Assembly: GCF_041080675.1 (NCBI RefSeq)
Contig: NZ_CP163520.1
Location: forward strand, 3,224,001-3,288,000
From: Streptomyces sp. cg36
GTDB lineage: Bacteria; Actinomycetota; Actinomycetes; Streptomycetales; Streptomycetaceae
DNA length: 64,000 nt
Direction: 5' to 3'
The notes below the pieces were generated by a model, which was not told the origin of the DNA, did no database searches, and worked only from the letters and a program-made list of their open reading frames with translations. This document shows, piece by piece, positions 34,676 to 43,555 of this stretch (positions are counted from its first letter, which is position 1; the number at the start of each line of letters is the position of its first letter). The translations under genes and the position numbers were made by a program.

Positions 34676-35542
34676 TTAGACGTAGTCGTCCAGGCGGGCC
34701 ACCGCGAACCCCTGCTCCTGGATGTGGCGGAGCATGTTGGCCGTCATCTCCGTCATGGTGTGGCCCTTGAGCTCGCTCTTGCCCCGGAAGTGGGCCAGGA
34801 TGATGTCGCCGGGGTGGAGCTTCTTGTCGCCGCGCTGGTACTGCATGTTCTGGATCTGCATCGACTCGCGCCACAGCACGATGGTCTGGAGGCCGCACGC
34901 CTTGGCGGCCGTGCGGGTGGCCTCGTTCCAGTTGCCGTACGGGGGACGGAAGAGCCGGGGGGCCGTGCCGTACTCCTTGGTCAGCTTCTCCTGCTGGCCG
35001 CATATCTGGCGGTGCTGCTGCGAGGGGCTCTCGGTGCGCATGTTGGGGTGCGTCAGGGTGTGGTTCTGGATGGTGTTGCCGAGCTGCTGGAGCGGCTTGA
35101 AGTAGCCCTTGTCGCTGCTGATCACCGCGTCCGTCAGGAACATCGTGAAGGGGATCTTCAGGTCCCGCATCATCTCGACGAACTTGGGGTCCTTCTCGGC
35201 GCCGTCGTCGAACGTCAGGAAGACGATCTTCTGCTTGGTCGGTACGTCACTGATCACCGGGACCTCGCCGGCCTTGCGCTTCACCGGCTTCTCGGCGGGC
35301 GGCGCCGGGGCCGGGGCCAGCGGCTTCAGCCCCCACTTGCGGTACGCGGCGGCGCTCGCGGACCCGTTGTCGTCGCCCTGCGCCGGGTCGGAGGCCGGGG
35401 GCTTGCCCGCGGCGGTGCCGCCGCCGCTCTTGGCGGGCCCGTCCCCGGAGCCGCCCGGGGACCCGCCGGAGGAACAGCCGGTGGCCAGCACCGCGCCCGC
35501 CAGGAGGAGTGCCGCCGCCGTCACGCTCTTCTGCTTGCCCAC
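34676..35542 (-). CDS. Polysaccharide deacetylase (NodB-type) lipoprotein, third paralogue
   Basis: A 288-aa lipoprotein (lipobox ATGC, Cys23) with a Gly/Ser-rich linker to residue 65 and an intact NodB domain: TFDDGAE at 110-116, NHTLTH at 160-165, RPPYGNWNE and PGDIILAHF. It ends VARLDDYV, nearly the same last eight residues as the two homologues at 22889-24522. It starts at GTG 35542 with a weak ribosome binding site and stands alone. Likely acts on cell-wall or extracellular glycan. Confidence 0.9.
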   Translation of the reverse strand: MGKQKSVTAAALLLAGAVLATGCSSGGSPGGSGDGPAKSGGGTAAGKPPASDPAQGDDNGSASAAAYRKWGLKPLAPAPAPPAEKPVKRKAGEVPVISDVPTKQKIVFLTFDDGAEKDPKFVEMMRDLKIPFTMFLTDAVISSDKGYFKPLQQLGNTIQNHTLTHPNMRTESPSQQHRQICGQQEKLTKEYGTAPRLFRPPYGNWNEATRTAAKACGLQTIVLWRESMQIQNMQYQRGDKKLHPGDIILAHFRGKSELKGHTMTEMTANMLRHIQEQGFAVARLDDYV

Positions 35543-35602
35543 TAAACCAACCGCCCGTGCTGCCGAACCGATACGCCCCCTGCGTACAGGTCGATGCGTA
35601 AT

Positions 35603-35893
35603 TCAGGCGGAGGGTTCCACTCCGGGCTCGCTCGGCTGTTCCACGCCCAGCGATTCGAAGCGCCAGCGGTGCACCGGCCGGGCCGCCAGAGCGCCCGGCG
35701 GCTGCGGCAGCCCGGGGAGCTCGGCGTCCGGCTCCGCCTCCCACCAGGTGATCACGAGGACCCGGTCCTGCGGGGCGGCGAAGACCTCCCGGCGCACCGG
35801 CGCGGGCGCGAGCCGCTGGGCGCGGGCCCAGGCCAGCAGCTCCGCGCCCCGGCCCTCGGCGGCCCGCGCCTCCCACATCAGGGCGACCGTCAC
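35603..35893 (-). CDS. Small protein coupled to tsaD, unknown function
   Basis: A 96-aa protein, possibly a ferredoxin-like (ABM-type) fold: [20 protein letters not shown], then [20 protein letters not shown] 35893 overlaps the tsaD stop (GTGA), so it is translationally coupled to tsaD. The conserved position suggests a minor role in the operon, but no function is assigned. Confidence 0.68.
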   Translation of the reverse strand: MTVALMWEARAAEGRGAELLAWARAQRLAPAPVRREVFAAPQDRVLVITWWEAEPDAELPGLPQPPGALAARPVHRWRFESLGVEQPSEPGVEPSA

Positions 35894-36999
35894 GAGTACA
35901 GGTTCTCCTTGCTGACCTCGTGCACATGGTCGTGGTCGTGGCCGTGCCCGTGCGCGCCCGGCACGTGCGGGTCGGTCACCGGCAGCGAGGAGTCCGCCGA
36001 CAGCTCCAGGTCCGAGGCGGGCCGGTTGCGGGCCACCATCTCGGCGCCGAGCGCGGCGACCATCGCGCCGTTGTCGGTGCAGAGTCCGGGCCGGGGCACC
36101 CGCAGCCGGATGCCGGCCCGCTCGCACCGCTCCTGGGCGAGCGCGCGCAGCCGGGAGTTGGCCGCCACCCCGCCGCCGATCATCAGATGGTCGACGCCCT
36201 CGTCCTTGCAGGCCCGGACGGCCTTGCGGGTCAGCACGTCGACCACGGCCTCCTGGAAGGAGGCGGCCACGTCACGGACGGGCACCTCCTCGCCCGCGTT
36301 GCGCTTGGCCTCGATCCAGCGGGCCACGGCCGTCTTCAGCCCCGAGAAGGAGAAGTCGTACGCCGGGTCGCGCGAGCCGCTCAGGCCGCGCGGGAACGCG
36401 ATCGCGTTCGGGTCGCCCTCCTTGGCGAGCCGGTCGATGACCGGGCCGCCGGGGAAGCCGAGGTCGAGGACGCGCGCGATCTTGTCGAACGCCTCGCCCG
36501 CCGCGTCGTCGATCGTCGCGCCCATGGGGCGCACGTCCGCGGTGATGTCGGGGGCGAGCAGCAGCGACGAGTGGCCGCCGCTGACCAGCAGCGCCATCGT
36601 CGGCTCGGGCAGCGGCCCGTGCTCCAGCTGGTCGACGCAGATGTGGGAGGCGAGGTGGTTCACCCCGTAGAGCGGCTTGCCCAGCGCGTACGCGTACGCC
36701 TTGGCCGCCGAGACGCCGACCAGCAGCGCGCCCGCCAGCCCCGGGCCCGCCGTCACCGCGATGCCGTCGAGGTCCTTCGCCGAGATCCCGGCCGTCTTCA
36801 GGGCCCGCTCGATCGTGGGGACCATCGCCTCCAGGTGCGCGCGCGAGGCGATCTCCGGCACCACGCCGCCGAACCGGGCGTGGGTGTCGACGCTGGAGGC
36901 GATGGCGTCGGCGAGCAGCGTCGTCCCGCGCACGATGCCGACGCCGGTCTCGTCGCAGGAGGTCTCGATACCGAGTACGAGCGGTTCGTCAGCAGCCAT
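35890..36999 (-). CDS. tsaD: tRNA threonylcarbamoyladenosine transferase TsaD, His-rich tail
   Basis: A 369-aa subunit that transfers threonylcarbamoyl to A37 of ANN-decoding tRNAs with TsaB and TsaE. ASKHA-fold blocks: [16 protein letters not shown] at 8-23, the metal-binding GVNHLASH (His115, His119), [12 protein letters not shown], and [12 protein letters not shown]. After the normal end it has the tail [13 protein letters not shown], which could bind metal. ATG 36999 overlaps the rimI stop (TGATG). Member of the tsaB-rimI-tsaD run. Confidence 0.97.
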   Translation of the reverse strand: MAADEPLVLGIETSCDETGVGIVRGTTLLADAIASSVDTHARFGGVVPEIASRAHLEAMVPTIERALKTAGISAKDLDGIAVTAGPGLAGALLVGVSAAKAYAYALGKPLYGVNHLASHICVDQLEHGPLPEPTMALLVSGGHSSLLLAPDITADVRPMGATIDDAAGEAFDKIARVLDLGFPGGPVIDRLAKEGDPNAIAFPRGLSGSRDPAYDFSFSGLKTAVARWIEAKRNAGEEVPVRDVAASFQEAVVDVLTRKAVRACKDEGVDHLMIGGGVAANSRLRALAQERCERAGIRLRVPRPGLCTDNGAMVAALGAEMVARNRPASDLELSADSSLPVTDPHVPGAHGHGHDHDHVHEVSKENLYS

Positions 37000-37520
37000 C
37001 AGTCAGTCTCTTCTGTTTCTCGGTCGTGTTCCTGGACGATCAGTCGCATCACGAGCGCGTCGACGTTGCCCGGCTGGTAGTAGCCGCGCCGGAAGCCGAT
37101 GGGCTCGAAGCCGAAGCGCTCGTAGAGCTTCTGGGCCCGTGTGTTGTCCACCCGCACTTCGAGCAGCACCTCCTCGCATTCGAAGGCGGTCGCGTGCTTG
37201 AGCAGGTCGGTCAGGAGCCGGGCGCCCAGGCCCGTCCCCCACTGGTCGCGGGCGGCGGCGATGGTCTGCACGTCGCCGAGGCCGCCCGCCGCCGCCAGGC
37301 CCGCGTAGCCGACCAGCCGGCCCGGCCCGGTGGCGGAGCCGTCCTCGGGGACGGTCTCGGCGACCACGTAACGCCGGGTGGCGCCGGGGCCCCGGGCGTG
37401 GGCCAGCTCCGACCAGAACATCCCCGCCGACCAGGCGTCCTCGGGGAACAGCTCGTGTTCGAGCGCCAGCACCGGCTCTATGTCCCACCAGCGCATCTCG
37501 CGGAGCGCGACGGCGGTCAC
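36999..37520 (-). CDS. rimI: Ribosomal protein S18 alanine N-acetyltransferase RimI
   Basis: A 173-aa GNAT acetyltransferase. Acetyl-CoA motif A is [19 protein letters not shown]; the rest is [20 protein letters not shown] and [17 protein letters not shown]. In most bacteria it acetylates the N-terminus of S18. It starts at GTG 37520, overlapping the tsaB stop (GTGA), and is followed by tsaD at TGATG. The gene order tsaB-rimI-tsaD is widely conserved. Confidence 0.95.
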   Translation of the reverse strand: MTAVALREMRWWDIEPVLALEHELFPEDAWSAGMFWSELAHARGPGATRRYVVAETVPEDGSATGPGRLVGYAGLAAAGGLGDVQTIAAARDQWGTGLGARLLTDLLKHATAFECEEVLLEVRVDNTRAQKLYERFGFEPIGFRRGYYQPGNVDALVMRLIVQEHDRETEETD

Positions 37521-38170
37521 TGGGGGGTGACCACCTTGTAGTTCTTGGGCACCTGCGCGTCCGGGCGGCGCAGGTACAGCGGGGTCGGCGGCAGGAACTC
37601 GGCGCCCGCCGCGAGCCGCTCGGCGGCCAGCGACGCGAGGGCCGCCGCCGACTGGTGCTCGGGGGCGCGCCCGTCCGGGAACACCGCCGGGTACAGCACC
37701 GCGCCCGCGCCGACCGCCGGGACCCCGGCGACCCGCTCGGCGATGTCGTCGGGCCGGTCCACGGACGGCTCGCCCACCCGGGTGCGGAAGTCGTCGTAGC
37801 GGGCCCAGTAGACCTCTTTGCGCCGGGCGTCGGTGGCGACCACGAACGGCTCCTCGATGCCGGAGGCGTAGGCGAGGCCGTCGAGCGTGCACAGACCGTG
37901 CACCGGCACCCCGAGCACCGAGCCGAAGGTCGCGGCCGTCACCAGGCCGACGCGGAGTCCGGTGTACGGGCCGGGGCCGACCCCGACGACCACACCGGTC
38001 ACGGCGTCGAGCTTCAGCCCGGCCTCTCCCAGCACCTGGTGGACGGCGGGCAGCAGCAGCTCCCCGTGCCGGCGGGCGTCCACCTGACTGGTCGCGGCGA
38101 CGACCTCGGTGCCGTCGTGCAGGGCGACGGTGACTGCGGGGGTGGCGGTATCAACAGCGAGCAAGAGCAC
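37517..38170 (-). CDS. tsaB: tRNA threonylcarbamoyladenosine biosynthesis protein TsaB
   Basis: A 217-aa TsaD-partner of the ASKHA fold: LLLAVDTATPAVTVALHDG, the conserved VGVGPGPYTGLRVGLVTA, and VVATDARRKEVYWARY. It binds TsaD to form the catalytic t6A complex. GTG 38170 with a weak ribosome binding site. First gene of the coupled tsaB-rimI-tsaD-small-protein unit; the divergent gene at 38306 shares its 135-bp upstream region. Confidence 0.95.
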   Translation of the reverse strand: MLLLAVDTATPAVTVALHDGTEVVAATSQVDARRHGELLLPAVHQVLGEAGLKLDAVTGVVVGVGPGPYTGLRVGLVTAATFGSVLGVPVHGLCTLDGLAYASGIEEPFVVATDARRKEVYWARYDDFRTRVGEPSVDRPDDIAERVAGVPAVGAGAVLYPAVFPDGRAPEHQSAAALASLAAERLAAGAEFLPPTPLYLRRPDAQVPKNYKVVTPQ

Positions 38171-38305
38171 GCGAACAGCCTACGGCCACGGCGCCCGGGG
38201 CACGGCGTCCCGCCCCGGCCGCCCCCGGCTGCTACCGTCAGCCGCAGATATGACCGCAGGCTTGTAGACATCCGCAGATGTGTACGAACGAAAGGGGCAG
38301 CCGAG

Positions 38306-38893
38306 GTGGCAAGGAGCAGCTCGGGATTTGTGGCCGGGCTCACCGCGGCGGCACTCGCGGCGGTCGGCTTCCTCGCCTTCCAGGCGTCCGCGAACTCGCC
38401 GTCCGCCGCCGATCTCGCGGCGCCCGGCACCACCAGCTCGCCCGCCGCCGAGCCCCCGGCGTCGTCGGCTCCCAAGGGCAAGGTCCCGGCGAAGCCCTCG
38501 ACCGCCCTGCCGGAGAAGTCCGGGGTCGGCCCGCGCGTCGTCTACTCGCTGAGCGCCAAGCGCGTCTGGCTGGTCGGCACCAAGACCCTCAAGGGCCTGG
38601 CGCCCAAGACGTTCGAGGTCATGCCGGGCACCGTCAGCCCCAAGCCCGGCAACTACGCGGTCACCTCGCGCTGGGGTCCCACCATGACCGGCTCGGACGG
38701 CGTGCAGGTCGAGCACATCGTGCGGTTCACCTCGGTGGACTCCGTGACGGTCGGCTTCAGCGCGGCCGTCGACGGCACGGTGGCGAGCCCGGACCCGAAC
38801 AAGCGCACCGGCGGCATCCGCATGAAGCGCGCGGACGGCGACGCGCTGTGGACGTTCGCCACGATGGGCTCGAAGATCATCGTGGTGCAGTAG
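38306..38893 (+). CDS. Secreted/anchored YkuD-like protein lacking catalytic residues
   Basis: A 195-aa protein with an N-terminal helix (SGFVAGLTAAALAAVGFLAF), an Ala/Pro/Ser linker to about residue 70, and a beta-rich domain. VVYSLSAKRVWLVGTKTL, VMPGTVSPKPGNYAVTSRWG and IRMKRADGDALWTFATMGSK resemble the L,D-transpeptidase (YkuD) fold. The HxxHG and SxGC catalytic motifs are absent, so it is probably a binding or structural derivative. GTG 38306 follows AAGGGG. It is divergent from tsaB. The upstream CCGCAGAT direct repeat (38242-38249, 38272-38279) may be regulatory. Confidence 0.75.
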   Translation: MARSSSGFVAGLTAAALAAVGFLAFQASANSPSAADLAAPGTTSSPAAEPPASSAPKGKVPAKPSTALPEKSGVGPRVVYSLSAKRVWLVGTKTLKGLAPKTFEVMPGTVSPKPGNYAVTSRWGPTMTGSDGVQVEHIVRFTSVDSVTVGFSAAVDGTVASPDPNKRTGGIRMKRADGDALWTFATMGSKIIVVQ

Positions 38894-38950
38894 CCGGGCC
38901 CGTACCGCCCGCATCCCTACTGTCAGATACACCCGAAAGGGTGAGCCGGG

Positions 38951-39130
38951 TCAGGCGGCGCGGCGCCGCGGGCCCTTCTCCTCGGTGCCCGTCGGCGGCT
39001 CGGCGTCCTCGGGCGCGGCCGGCTTCGGCGGGGTGGACACCGCACTCGCGGCAGCGCAGGACGCCAGCAGATCGCTCATCGACACACCCTGCGTACGTCG
39101 CGGCTGCGCTTCGCGCTCCGGCACGGTCAT
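38951..39130 (-). CDS. 59-aa protein of unknown function
   Basis: A small protein with the segment VSMSDLLASCAAASAVSTPP in the middle, one cysteine, a Pro/Glu-rich region and a basic end (KGPRRRAA). ATG 39130 has GGAGG five bases upstream, a strong site that supports translation. It lies downstream of tsaE in the same direction but has its own upstream inverted repeat. No signal peptide or known peptide family was recognised; a modified-peptide precursor is possible but no maturation genes are near. Confidence 0.6.
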   Translation of the reverse strand: MTVPEREAQPRRTQGVSMSDLLASCAAASAVSTPPKPAAPEDAEPPTGTEEKGPRRRAA

Positions 39131-39158
39131 GGCGGCCTCCCGGCTCCTGGAGAAGGCG

Positions 39159-39178
39159 TGGTTAGGTAGACCTAACCA
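39159..39178. promoter_or_regulatory. Perfect inverted repeat upstream of the 59-aa gene
   Basis: TGGTTAGG (39159-39166) and CCTAACCA (39171-39178) around TAGA. The half-sites GGTTAG/CTAACC equal those of actinobacterial iron (DmdR/IdeR) boxes, but the spacing is five bases too long. It is 29 bp before the start codon, within the expected promoter or leader. Confidence 0.6.
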
Positions 39179-39282
39179 GGTCTCTCCCACCATGTGACCA
39201 CGCGCGGCGGGACCCGCGCAACATTTTGCCGACGGCTTGTCGGAACGTACGTGTCCCGCGCGCCCCGCCCCGCGCCCGCCGC

Positions 39283-39789
39283 TCAGAGGCCCTCGATCCC
39301 GGCCCCCCGCCAGCGCCCGCCGACCCCGCGCACGTCGACCGTGCGCCGGTCGTCGTCGGTCTCGCCGACCACCCGGTCGATCACCACGTGCAGCCGGTCC
39401 TCGGAGAGCTCCTCCACCTTGCCGTCGCCCCACTCCACGACCACCACGGAGTCGGGCAGCGAGACGTCGAGGTCGAGGTCCTCCATCTCGTCGAGACCGC
39501 CGCCCAGCCGGTAGGCGTCCACGTGCACCAGCGCGGGACCGCCGGTCAGGGAGGGGTGGACCCGGGCGATCACGAAGGTCGGGGACGTCACCGCGCCCCG
39601 CACCCCGAGCCCCTCGCCGAGGCCGCGCGTCAGCGTCGTCTTGCCCGCGCCCAGCTCACCGGTGAGCAGGACGAGGTCACCGGGGCGGAGCAGTTTCGCG
39701 ATCCTGCGGCCCAGCTCCTGCGTCTCGGCCGGGGAGTCGAGGGTGAACCGGGTGGTGGCGTCAGTGGCCTGGCTGTGCGGTGCTTCCAT
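39283..39789 (-). CDS. tsaE: tRNA threonylcarbamoyladenosine biosynthesis ATPase TsaE
   Basis: A 168-aa P-loop ATPase of the t6A system: LVLLTGELGAGKTTLTRGLG (Walker A), VTSPTFVIARV, HVDAYRLGG, and SVVVVEWGDGKVEEL, the motifs of the TsaE/YjeE family. ATG 39789 is favoured; a TTG three codons earlier is possible. It overlaps the end of the hydrolase gene by 29 bp and so belongs to the alr-hydrolase-tsaE unit, apart from tsaB-rimI-tsaD. Confidence 0.95.
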   Translation of the reverse strand: MEAPHSQATDATTRFTLDSPAETQELGRRIAKLLRPGDLVLLTGELGAGKTTLTRGLGEGLGVRGAVTSPTFVIARVHPSLTGGPALVHVDAYRLGGGLDEMEDLDLDVSLPDSVVVVEWGDGKVEELSEDRLHVVIDRVVGETDDDRRTVDVRGVGGRWRGAGIEGL

Positions 39790-40972
39790 ACGTGCCAACG
39801 TTAGTCGCCTCCGGCACCGCGCCGACCCGCGTCAGCAGGTCCGCCAGCCGGTCGGTGACCGTCTCGGGGTGCTCCAGCATCACCAGGTGCCCGCCGTCCG
39901 GCACGATGACCAGCTCGGCGTCGGGCAGCAGGTCCGCGATCGACTCGCTGTGCGAGCTGGGCGTCACCAGGTCGCGGTCCCCCGCGAGCACCAGTGCGGG
40001 CACCTCGGCGAAGACCTGCAGCGCCGCTTCCTTGTCGTGGTCGTCGAAGGCCGGATAGAACTCCGCGACCACGTCGATCGGCGTCCCCTCGATCATCCGC
40101 TCGGCGAACCGGGCCACCGCCGGGTCCACGTCCCGGGACGAGAACGAGTACTTCTTGATCATGCCCGCGAACAGGTCGGCCGTGGCCCGCCTGCCCCGCT
40201 CCACCAGCTCCGCCTGGGAGCCGAGCGCCTTGAGGACCGCGGGCAGGACGCGGCGCACCGCGTTCACCCCGGCCACCGGCAGGCCGTAGCTGACCTCGCC
40301 GAGGCGGCCCGAGGACGTCCCCACGAAGGCCACGCCGACGACCCGGTCCCGGATCAGCTCCGGGTACTGGTCGGCGAGCGCCATCACCGTCATCCCGCCC
40401 ATCGAGTGCCCCACCAGCACCAGCGGCCCCTCGGGGGCGGCGGCGTCCAGGACCGCCTTGAGGTCGCGGCCCAGCTGGTCGATGGTGACCGGGCGGCCCT
40501 GCGCCTGCGCCTCGCCGCGCGCCGAACGGCCGTGGCTGCGCTGGTCCCAGTGCACGGTGCGCACCACCCCGCGCAGCGCGGCCCGCTGGAAGTGCCAGGC
40601 GTCCTGGCTGAGGCAGAACCCGTGCGAGAAGACCACGGTGACCGGGGCGGGCGCCTTGCGGCCGAACAGCCGCCGCTTGCGCGGCCCGTTGGCCCGGTCC
40701 AGCGGCTCGACCTCGTCGGTCTCGTAGTACAGCTCGGTGCCGTCGTCCGCGTACGCCCGGCCCGGCGTGCCGCGCAGCGCCCCGTACGGGCCCGTGGCGT
40801 CCAGCGCCAGCCGGGCCCTCTTGCGCATGCCGCGCCCCACGGTCAGCCGCTCCACCGCGACCCCGGCCGCCGCGCCCGCCGCCACCACGCCTATCGCGGC
40901 CCCGGCCAGACCCGCCCGGCGCCAGCCGCCCGCGACCGCCCGCGCCATCTCCCCCGTGCTGGTCTCGCTCAC
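39761..40972 (-). CDS. Alpha/beta hydrolase, membrane-anchored
   Basis: A 403-aa protein. An N-terminal hydrophobic helix (AGLAGAAIGVVAAGAAAGVA) precedes a hydrolase domain with HGFCLSQDAW (oxyanion region), the nucleophile elbow GHSMGG, a late Asp in GDRDLVTP and the His in DGGHLVMLEHPE, giving a complete triad. The substrate is unknown. GTG 40972 follows AGGAG by seven bases. The position between alr and tsaE is typical of Streptomyces. Confidence 0.9.
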   Translation of the reverse strand: MSETSTGEMARAVAGGWRRAGLAGAAIGVVAAGAAAGVAVERLTVGRGMRKRARLALDATGPYGALRGTPGRAYADDGTELYYETDEVEPLDRANGPRKRRLFGRKAPAPVTVVFSHGFCLSQDAWHFQRAALRGVVRTVHWDQRSHGRSARGEAQAQGRPVTIDQLGRDLKAVLDAAAPEGPLVLVGHSMGGMTVMALADQYPELIRDRVVGVAFVGTSSGRLGEVSYGLPVAGVNAVRRVLPAVLKALGSQAELVERGRRATADLFAGMIKKYSFSSRDVDPAVARFAERMIEGTPIDVVAEFYPAFDDHDKEAALQVFAEVPALVLAGDRDLVTPSSHSESIADLLPDAELVIVPDGGHLVMLEHPETVTDRLADLLTRVGAVPEATNVGTYGSTAQPGH

Positions 40973-41042
40973 CGTGCCGCTCCTTGGTGGTCCTGGTGCT
41001 CGTGCTGGTCCTGGCCGGGGTACGACCCGGCGGCCCGCCGGA

Positions 41043-42194
41043 TCAGACCTCGGGGTCCTCGTTCACATAGACGCGCGGCACCCGCGAGGAGATCCGGGTG
41101 ACGATCTCGTACGCGATGGTGTCCGCGGCCCGCGCCCAGTCCTCCACCGTCGGCTCGCCCCGGTCGCCCGGCCCGAACAGCACCGCGTCGGCGCCCGGCG
41201 CCACCTCGTCCCCGTCCAGGTCGACCACGAACTGGTCCATGGCGACCCGGCCCGCCACCGTCCGCACCCGGCCGCCGACCAGCACCGGCCCGCGCCCGGA
41301 CGCATGGCGCGGGATGCCGTCGGCATACCCCAGGGGAACGAGTCCGAGCGTGGTCTCGCGCCCGGTCACGTAATGATGTCCGTAACTGACGCCGTGTCCG
41401 GCCGGAACCTGCTTGGCCAGCGCCACCGAGGCGGCCAGCGTCATCACCGGCCGCAGCCCGAAGTCCGCCGGGGTGCCGAGCTCGGGCACGGGCGAGACCC
41501 CGTACATCGCGATGCCCGTGCGCACCAGGTCGAAGTGCGACTCGGGGACGGTGAGGGTGGCCGGGGAGTTGGCGATGTGCCGCACCTCGGGCCGCACGCC
41601 CGCCTTCTCCGCGTACGCCAGCAGCTCGCGGAAGACGGTGAGCTGGGCGGCGATGGAGGGGTGGCCCGGCTCGTCGGCGCAGGCGAAGTGCGACCACAGG
41701 CCGGTGACCCGGACCTCGGGGGCGGCCAGGGCCGCCGCCACCAGCTCCGGCCAGTCGGCGGGCTGGCAGCCGTTGCGGCCGAGGCCGGTGTCGGCCTTCA
41801 GCTGGACGCGGGCGGTCCGGCCGGCCGCGCGGGCGGCCTCGGTGACCTCCCGCAGCGCCCACAGCCCGCTCACCGACACGTCGATGTCGGCCTCGACGGC
41901 CTCGCGCCAGGGGCCGCCCGGCGTCCACAGCCAGCACAGCATCCGGCCGCCGATCCCGGCCGCGCGCAGCGCCAGCGCCTCCTGCGGGGTGGCCGTGCCG
42001 ATCCACTCCGCGCCCGCCTGGAGCGCGGCGCGGGCACACGGCAGCGCGCCGTGTCCGTAGGCGTCCGCCTTCACCACGGCCATGAGCCGCGCGCCGGGGG
42101 TACGGGCGCGCAGCGCACGGACGTTGGCGCGCAGGGCGGCCAGATCGATCTCGGCGCGGGCTCGCGTGTGCACTGTCTGAGTCATCGCGGTCAT
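41043..42194 (-). CDS. alr: Alanine racemase
   Basis: A 383-aa PLP enzyme that makes D-alanine for peptidoglycan. The PLP lysine is Lys42 in AVVKADAYGHG; GLGRNGCQPADWPEL, SHFACADEPGHPS and the second catalytic tyrosine region RTGIAMYG follow, then the C-terminal beta domain (MDQFVVDLDGDEVAPGADAV). ATG 42194 or ATG 42185; both have only a weak site. It heads alr-hydrolase-tsaE. Confidence 0.96.
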   Translation of the reverse strand: MTAMTQTVHTRARAEIDLAALRANVRALRARTPGARLMAVVKADAYGHGALPCARAALQAGAEWIGTATPQEALALRAAGIGGRMLCWLWTPGGPWREAVEADIDVSVSGLWALREVTEAARAAGRTARVQLKADTGLGRNGCQPADWPELVAAALAAPEVRVTGLWSHFACADEPGHPSIAAQLTVFRELLAYAEKAGVRPEVRHIANSPATLTVPESHFDLVRTGIAMYGVSPVPELGTPADFGLRPVMTLAASVALAKQVPAGHGVSYGHHYVTGRETTLGLVPLGYADGIPRHASGRGPVLVGGRVRTVAGRVAMDQFVVDLDGDEVAPGADAVLFGPGDRGEPTVEDWARAADTIAYEIVTRISSRVPRVYVNEDPEV

Positions 42195-42226
42195 CGCGCC
42201 AAGTCTCTCAGAGCTGCGGCCCCGGC

Positions 42227-43234
42227 TCAGGAACCGGGCCTGTGCCCCCAGACGCGGACCGGGTCGCCCTTGCGCAGCGCGCCCCACAGGCGCTTGGCGT
42301 CCGCGTAGGTCAGGTTCACGCAGCCGCGCGATCCGACGGTCGAGTAGATGTTGTCGTAGATCGCGTGGAACGCCTGCCCGCCGCTGAAGAACTGGGCGTA
42401 CGGCATGGGGGCGTGGTAGATCGTCGACCAGTGGTTCTTGTGCCGCCAGTACACGGGGAACGTGCCGGTGCGGGTGGCGTATCCGGGCCGTCCGCTGCGC
42501 ACGGCGACCGGGCCGAACGTGACCTTCCGCCCGGTCTGCACCCACATCAGCTGCCGGTCGAGGTCGACGCAGGCGATCCGGCTGCCGCGGACCGGGCAGT
42601 GCCCGGCGGCGTTGGGGTTCGCCCGCGCGGCGAGCAGCCGCATCGTGCCCCAGGTGGCGGGCCCGGCGAAGCCGCTGGCGGGCCGGATGCCCCGGACCTG
42701 CTGGAACCGCCGGATCGCGGCGCAGTCGGCGGCGGACTGCCTGCCGTCCACCCGCAGCTTCAGCCACCGCTCGACCTGCCGCTGGTACGGCCCGGCCCGC
42801 CGGGTGCAGGCCGCGGCCCCGACCTCGGTCCGCGGCACGAACTCCACGACCCGCGCGGCCCCCGCCCCGGGCGCGACCGGCTCGACGGCCTCCTCGGCCC
42901 GGGTGGGCCGGTAGACGAGCGGGGGAAGCACCTGGTCGGGCGTGTCCATGGGAAACACGGGCTGCCCGGCGGCCCGCGCCACCCCCGGCACGAGCCCGTC
43001 GGTCCCGACCGCCTCCGGTACGGGGGCGGGGAGCGGCCCGGGGGCGGGCTGCCCGCCGGGCGCGGGGGCCGGGGCGCTCGCCGGGGGGCCGGGGCGCGGG
43101 GGCACGGGGTACGGCGCCGGATGCGAGGCGGCGGGGGCGGCGGCGCCCAGCCCGAGGGCGACGGCAAGGGCGAGCCCGCCCAGGAGCCGACCGGGTTTCC
43201 TCCGGCCGGGAGGAGCGAGGAGTCGTTCACACAT
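42227..43234 (-). CDS. L,D-transpeptidase with peptidoglycan-binding domain
   Basis: A 335-aa secreted protein. The signal segment LALAVALGLGAAAPAASHPA is followed by a long Pro-rich linker. A PG_binding_1-like domain (CAAIRRFQQVRGIRPASGFA) precedes the YkuD domain, with catalytic Cys305 in STVGSRGCVNLTYADAKRLW and the upstream His in GQAFHAIYD. It forms 3-3 cross-links or attaches proteins in the wall. ATG 43234 with GGGGG close upstream. It sits beside alr and nnrD, among wall-precursor genes. Confidence 0.92.
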   Translation of the reverse strand: MCERLLAPPGRRKPGRLLGGLALAVALGLGAAAPAASHPAPYPVPPRPGPPASAPAPAPGGQPAPGPLPAPVPEAVGTDGLVPGVARAAGQPVFPMDTPDQVLPPLVYRPTRAEEAVEPVAPGAGAARVVEFVPRTEVGAAACTRRAGPYQRQVERWLKLRVDGRQSAADCAAIRRFQQVRGIRPASGFAGPATWGTMRLLAARANPNAAGHCPVRGSRIACVDLDRQLMWVQTGRKVTFGPVAVRSGRPGYATRTGTFPVYWRHKNHWSTIYHAPMPYAQFFSGGQAFHAIYDNIYSTVGSRGCVNLTYADAKRLWGALRKGDPVRVWGHRPGS

Positions 43235-43555
43235 GCCCCCAGCGAACCGCTCCCCCCGGGCGTGTCGCGGACGCCGCGCGGGTCGGGCCGGGGGGCGTCA
43301 TCCGGGCGGGGTCATGGGGAGGGCAGGGGGTGCCGGGGCCGTACGGCGGGCGGCCGGGCCGTGGAGGAAACGGAGGGGCGGCCGAAGGGCTGTGGGCGCG
43401 GGAGCCCGGCGCCGGAGGGCAGCGGGCACGACCCCGGCGCCGACTGCCCGGCGCACGGGCCCCGGGGGCCGCGTGGCGAGCCGCCGGGCCGTGGAGGTGC
43501 GCGGCGGAGGGTGGCGGCCCCGGCGCCGGAGGGTGCGGGGTGTGCCCCCAGCCGT
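43235..43555. other. Gene-free 321-bp interval with short direct repeats
   Basis: Very GC-rich. GCCGGGCCGTGGAGG occurs at 43353-43367 and 43483-43497, and CGGCGCCGGAGGG occurs near 43410 and 43521. No credible gene or known motif was seen. The part next to 43235 must hold the transpeptidase promoter; the part next to 43555 follows the nnrE-nnrD stop. Confidence 0.5.

Noticed and set aside
39159..39178. Canonical iron box (DmdR/IdeR)
   Set aside because: Half-sites match but the spacer is six rather than one base between GGTTAG and CTAACC, so it is reported only as an inverted repeat.
43321..43555. Small gene in the interval after nnrE-nnrD
   Set aside because: Frames are compositionally biased, with no start plus ribosome binding site and no recognisable motif.
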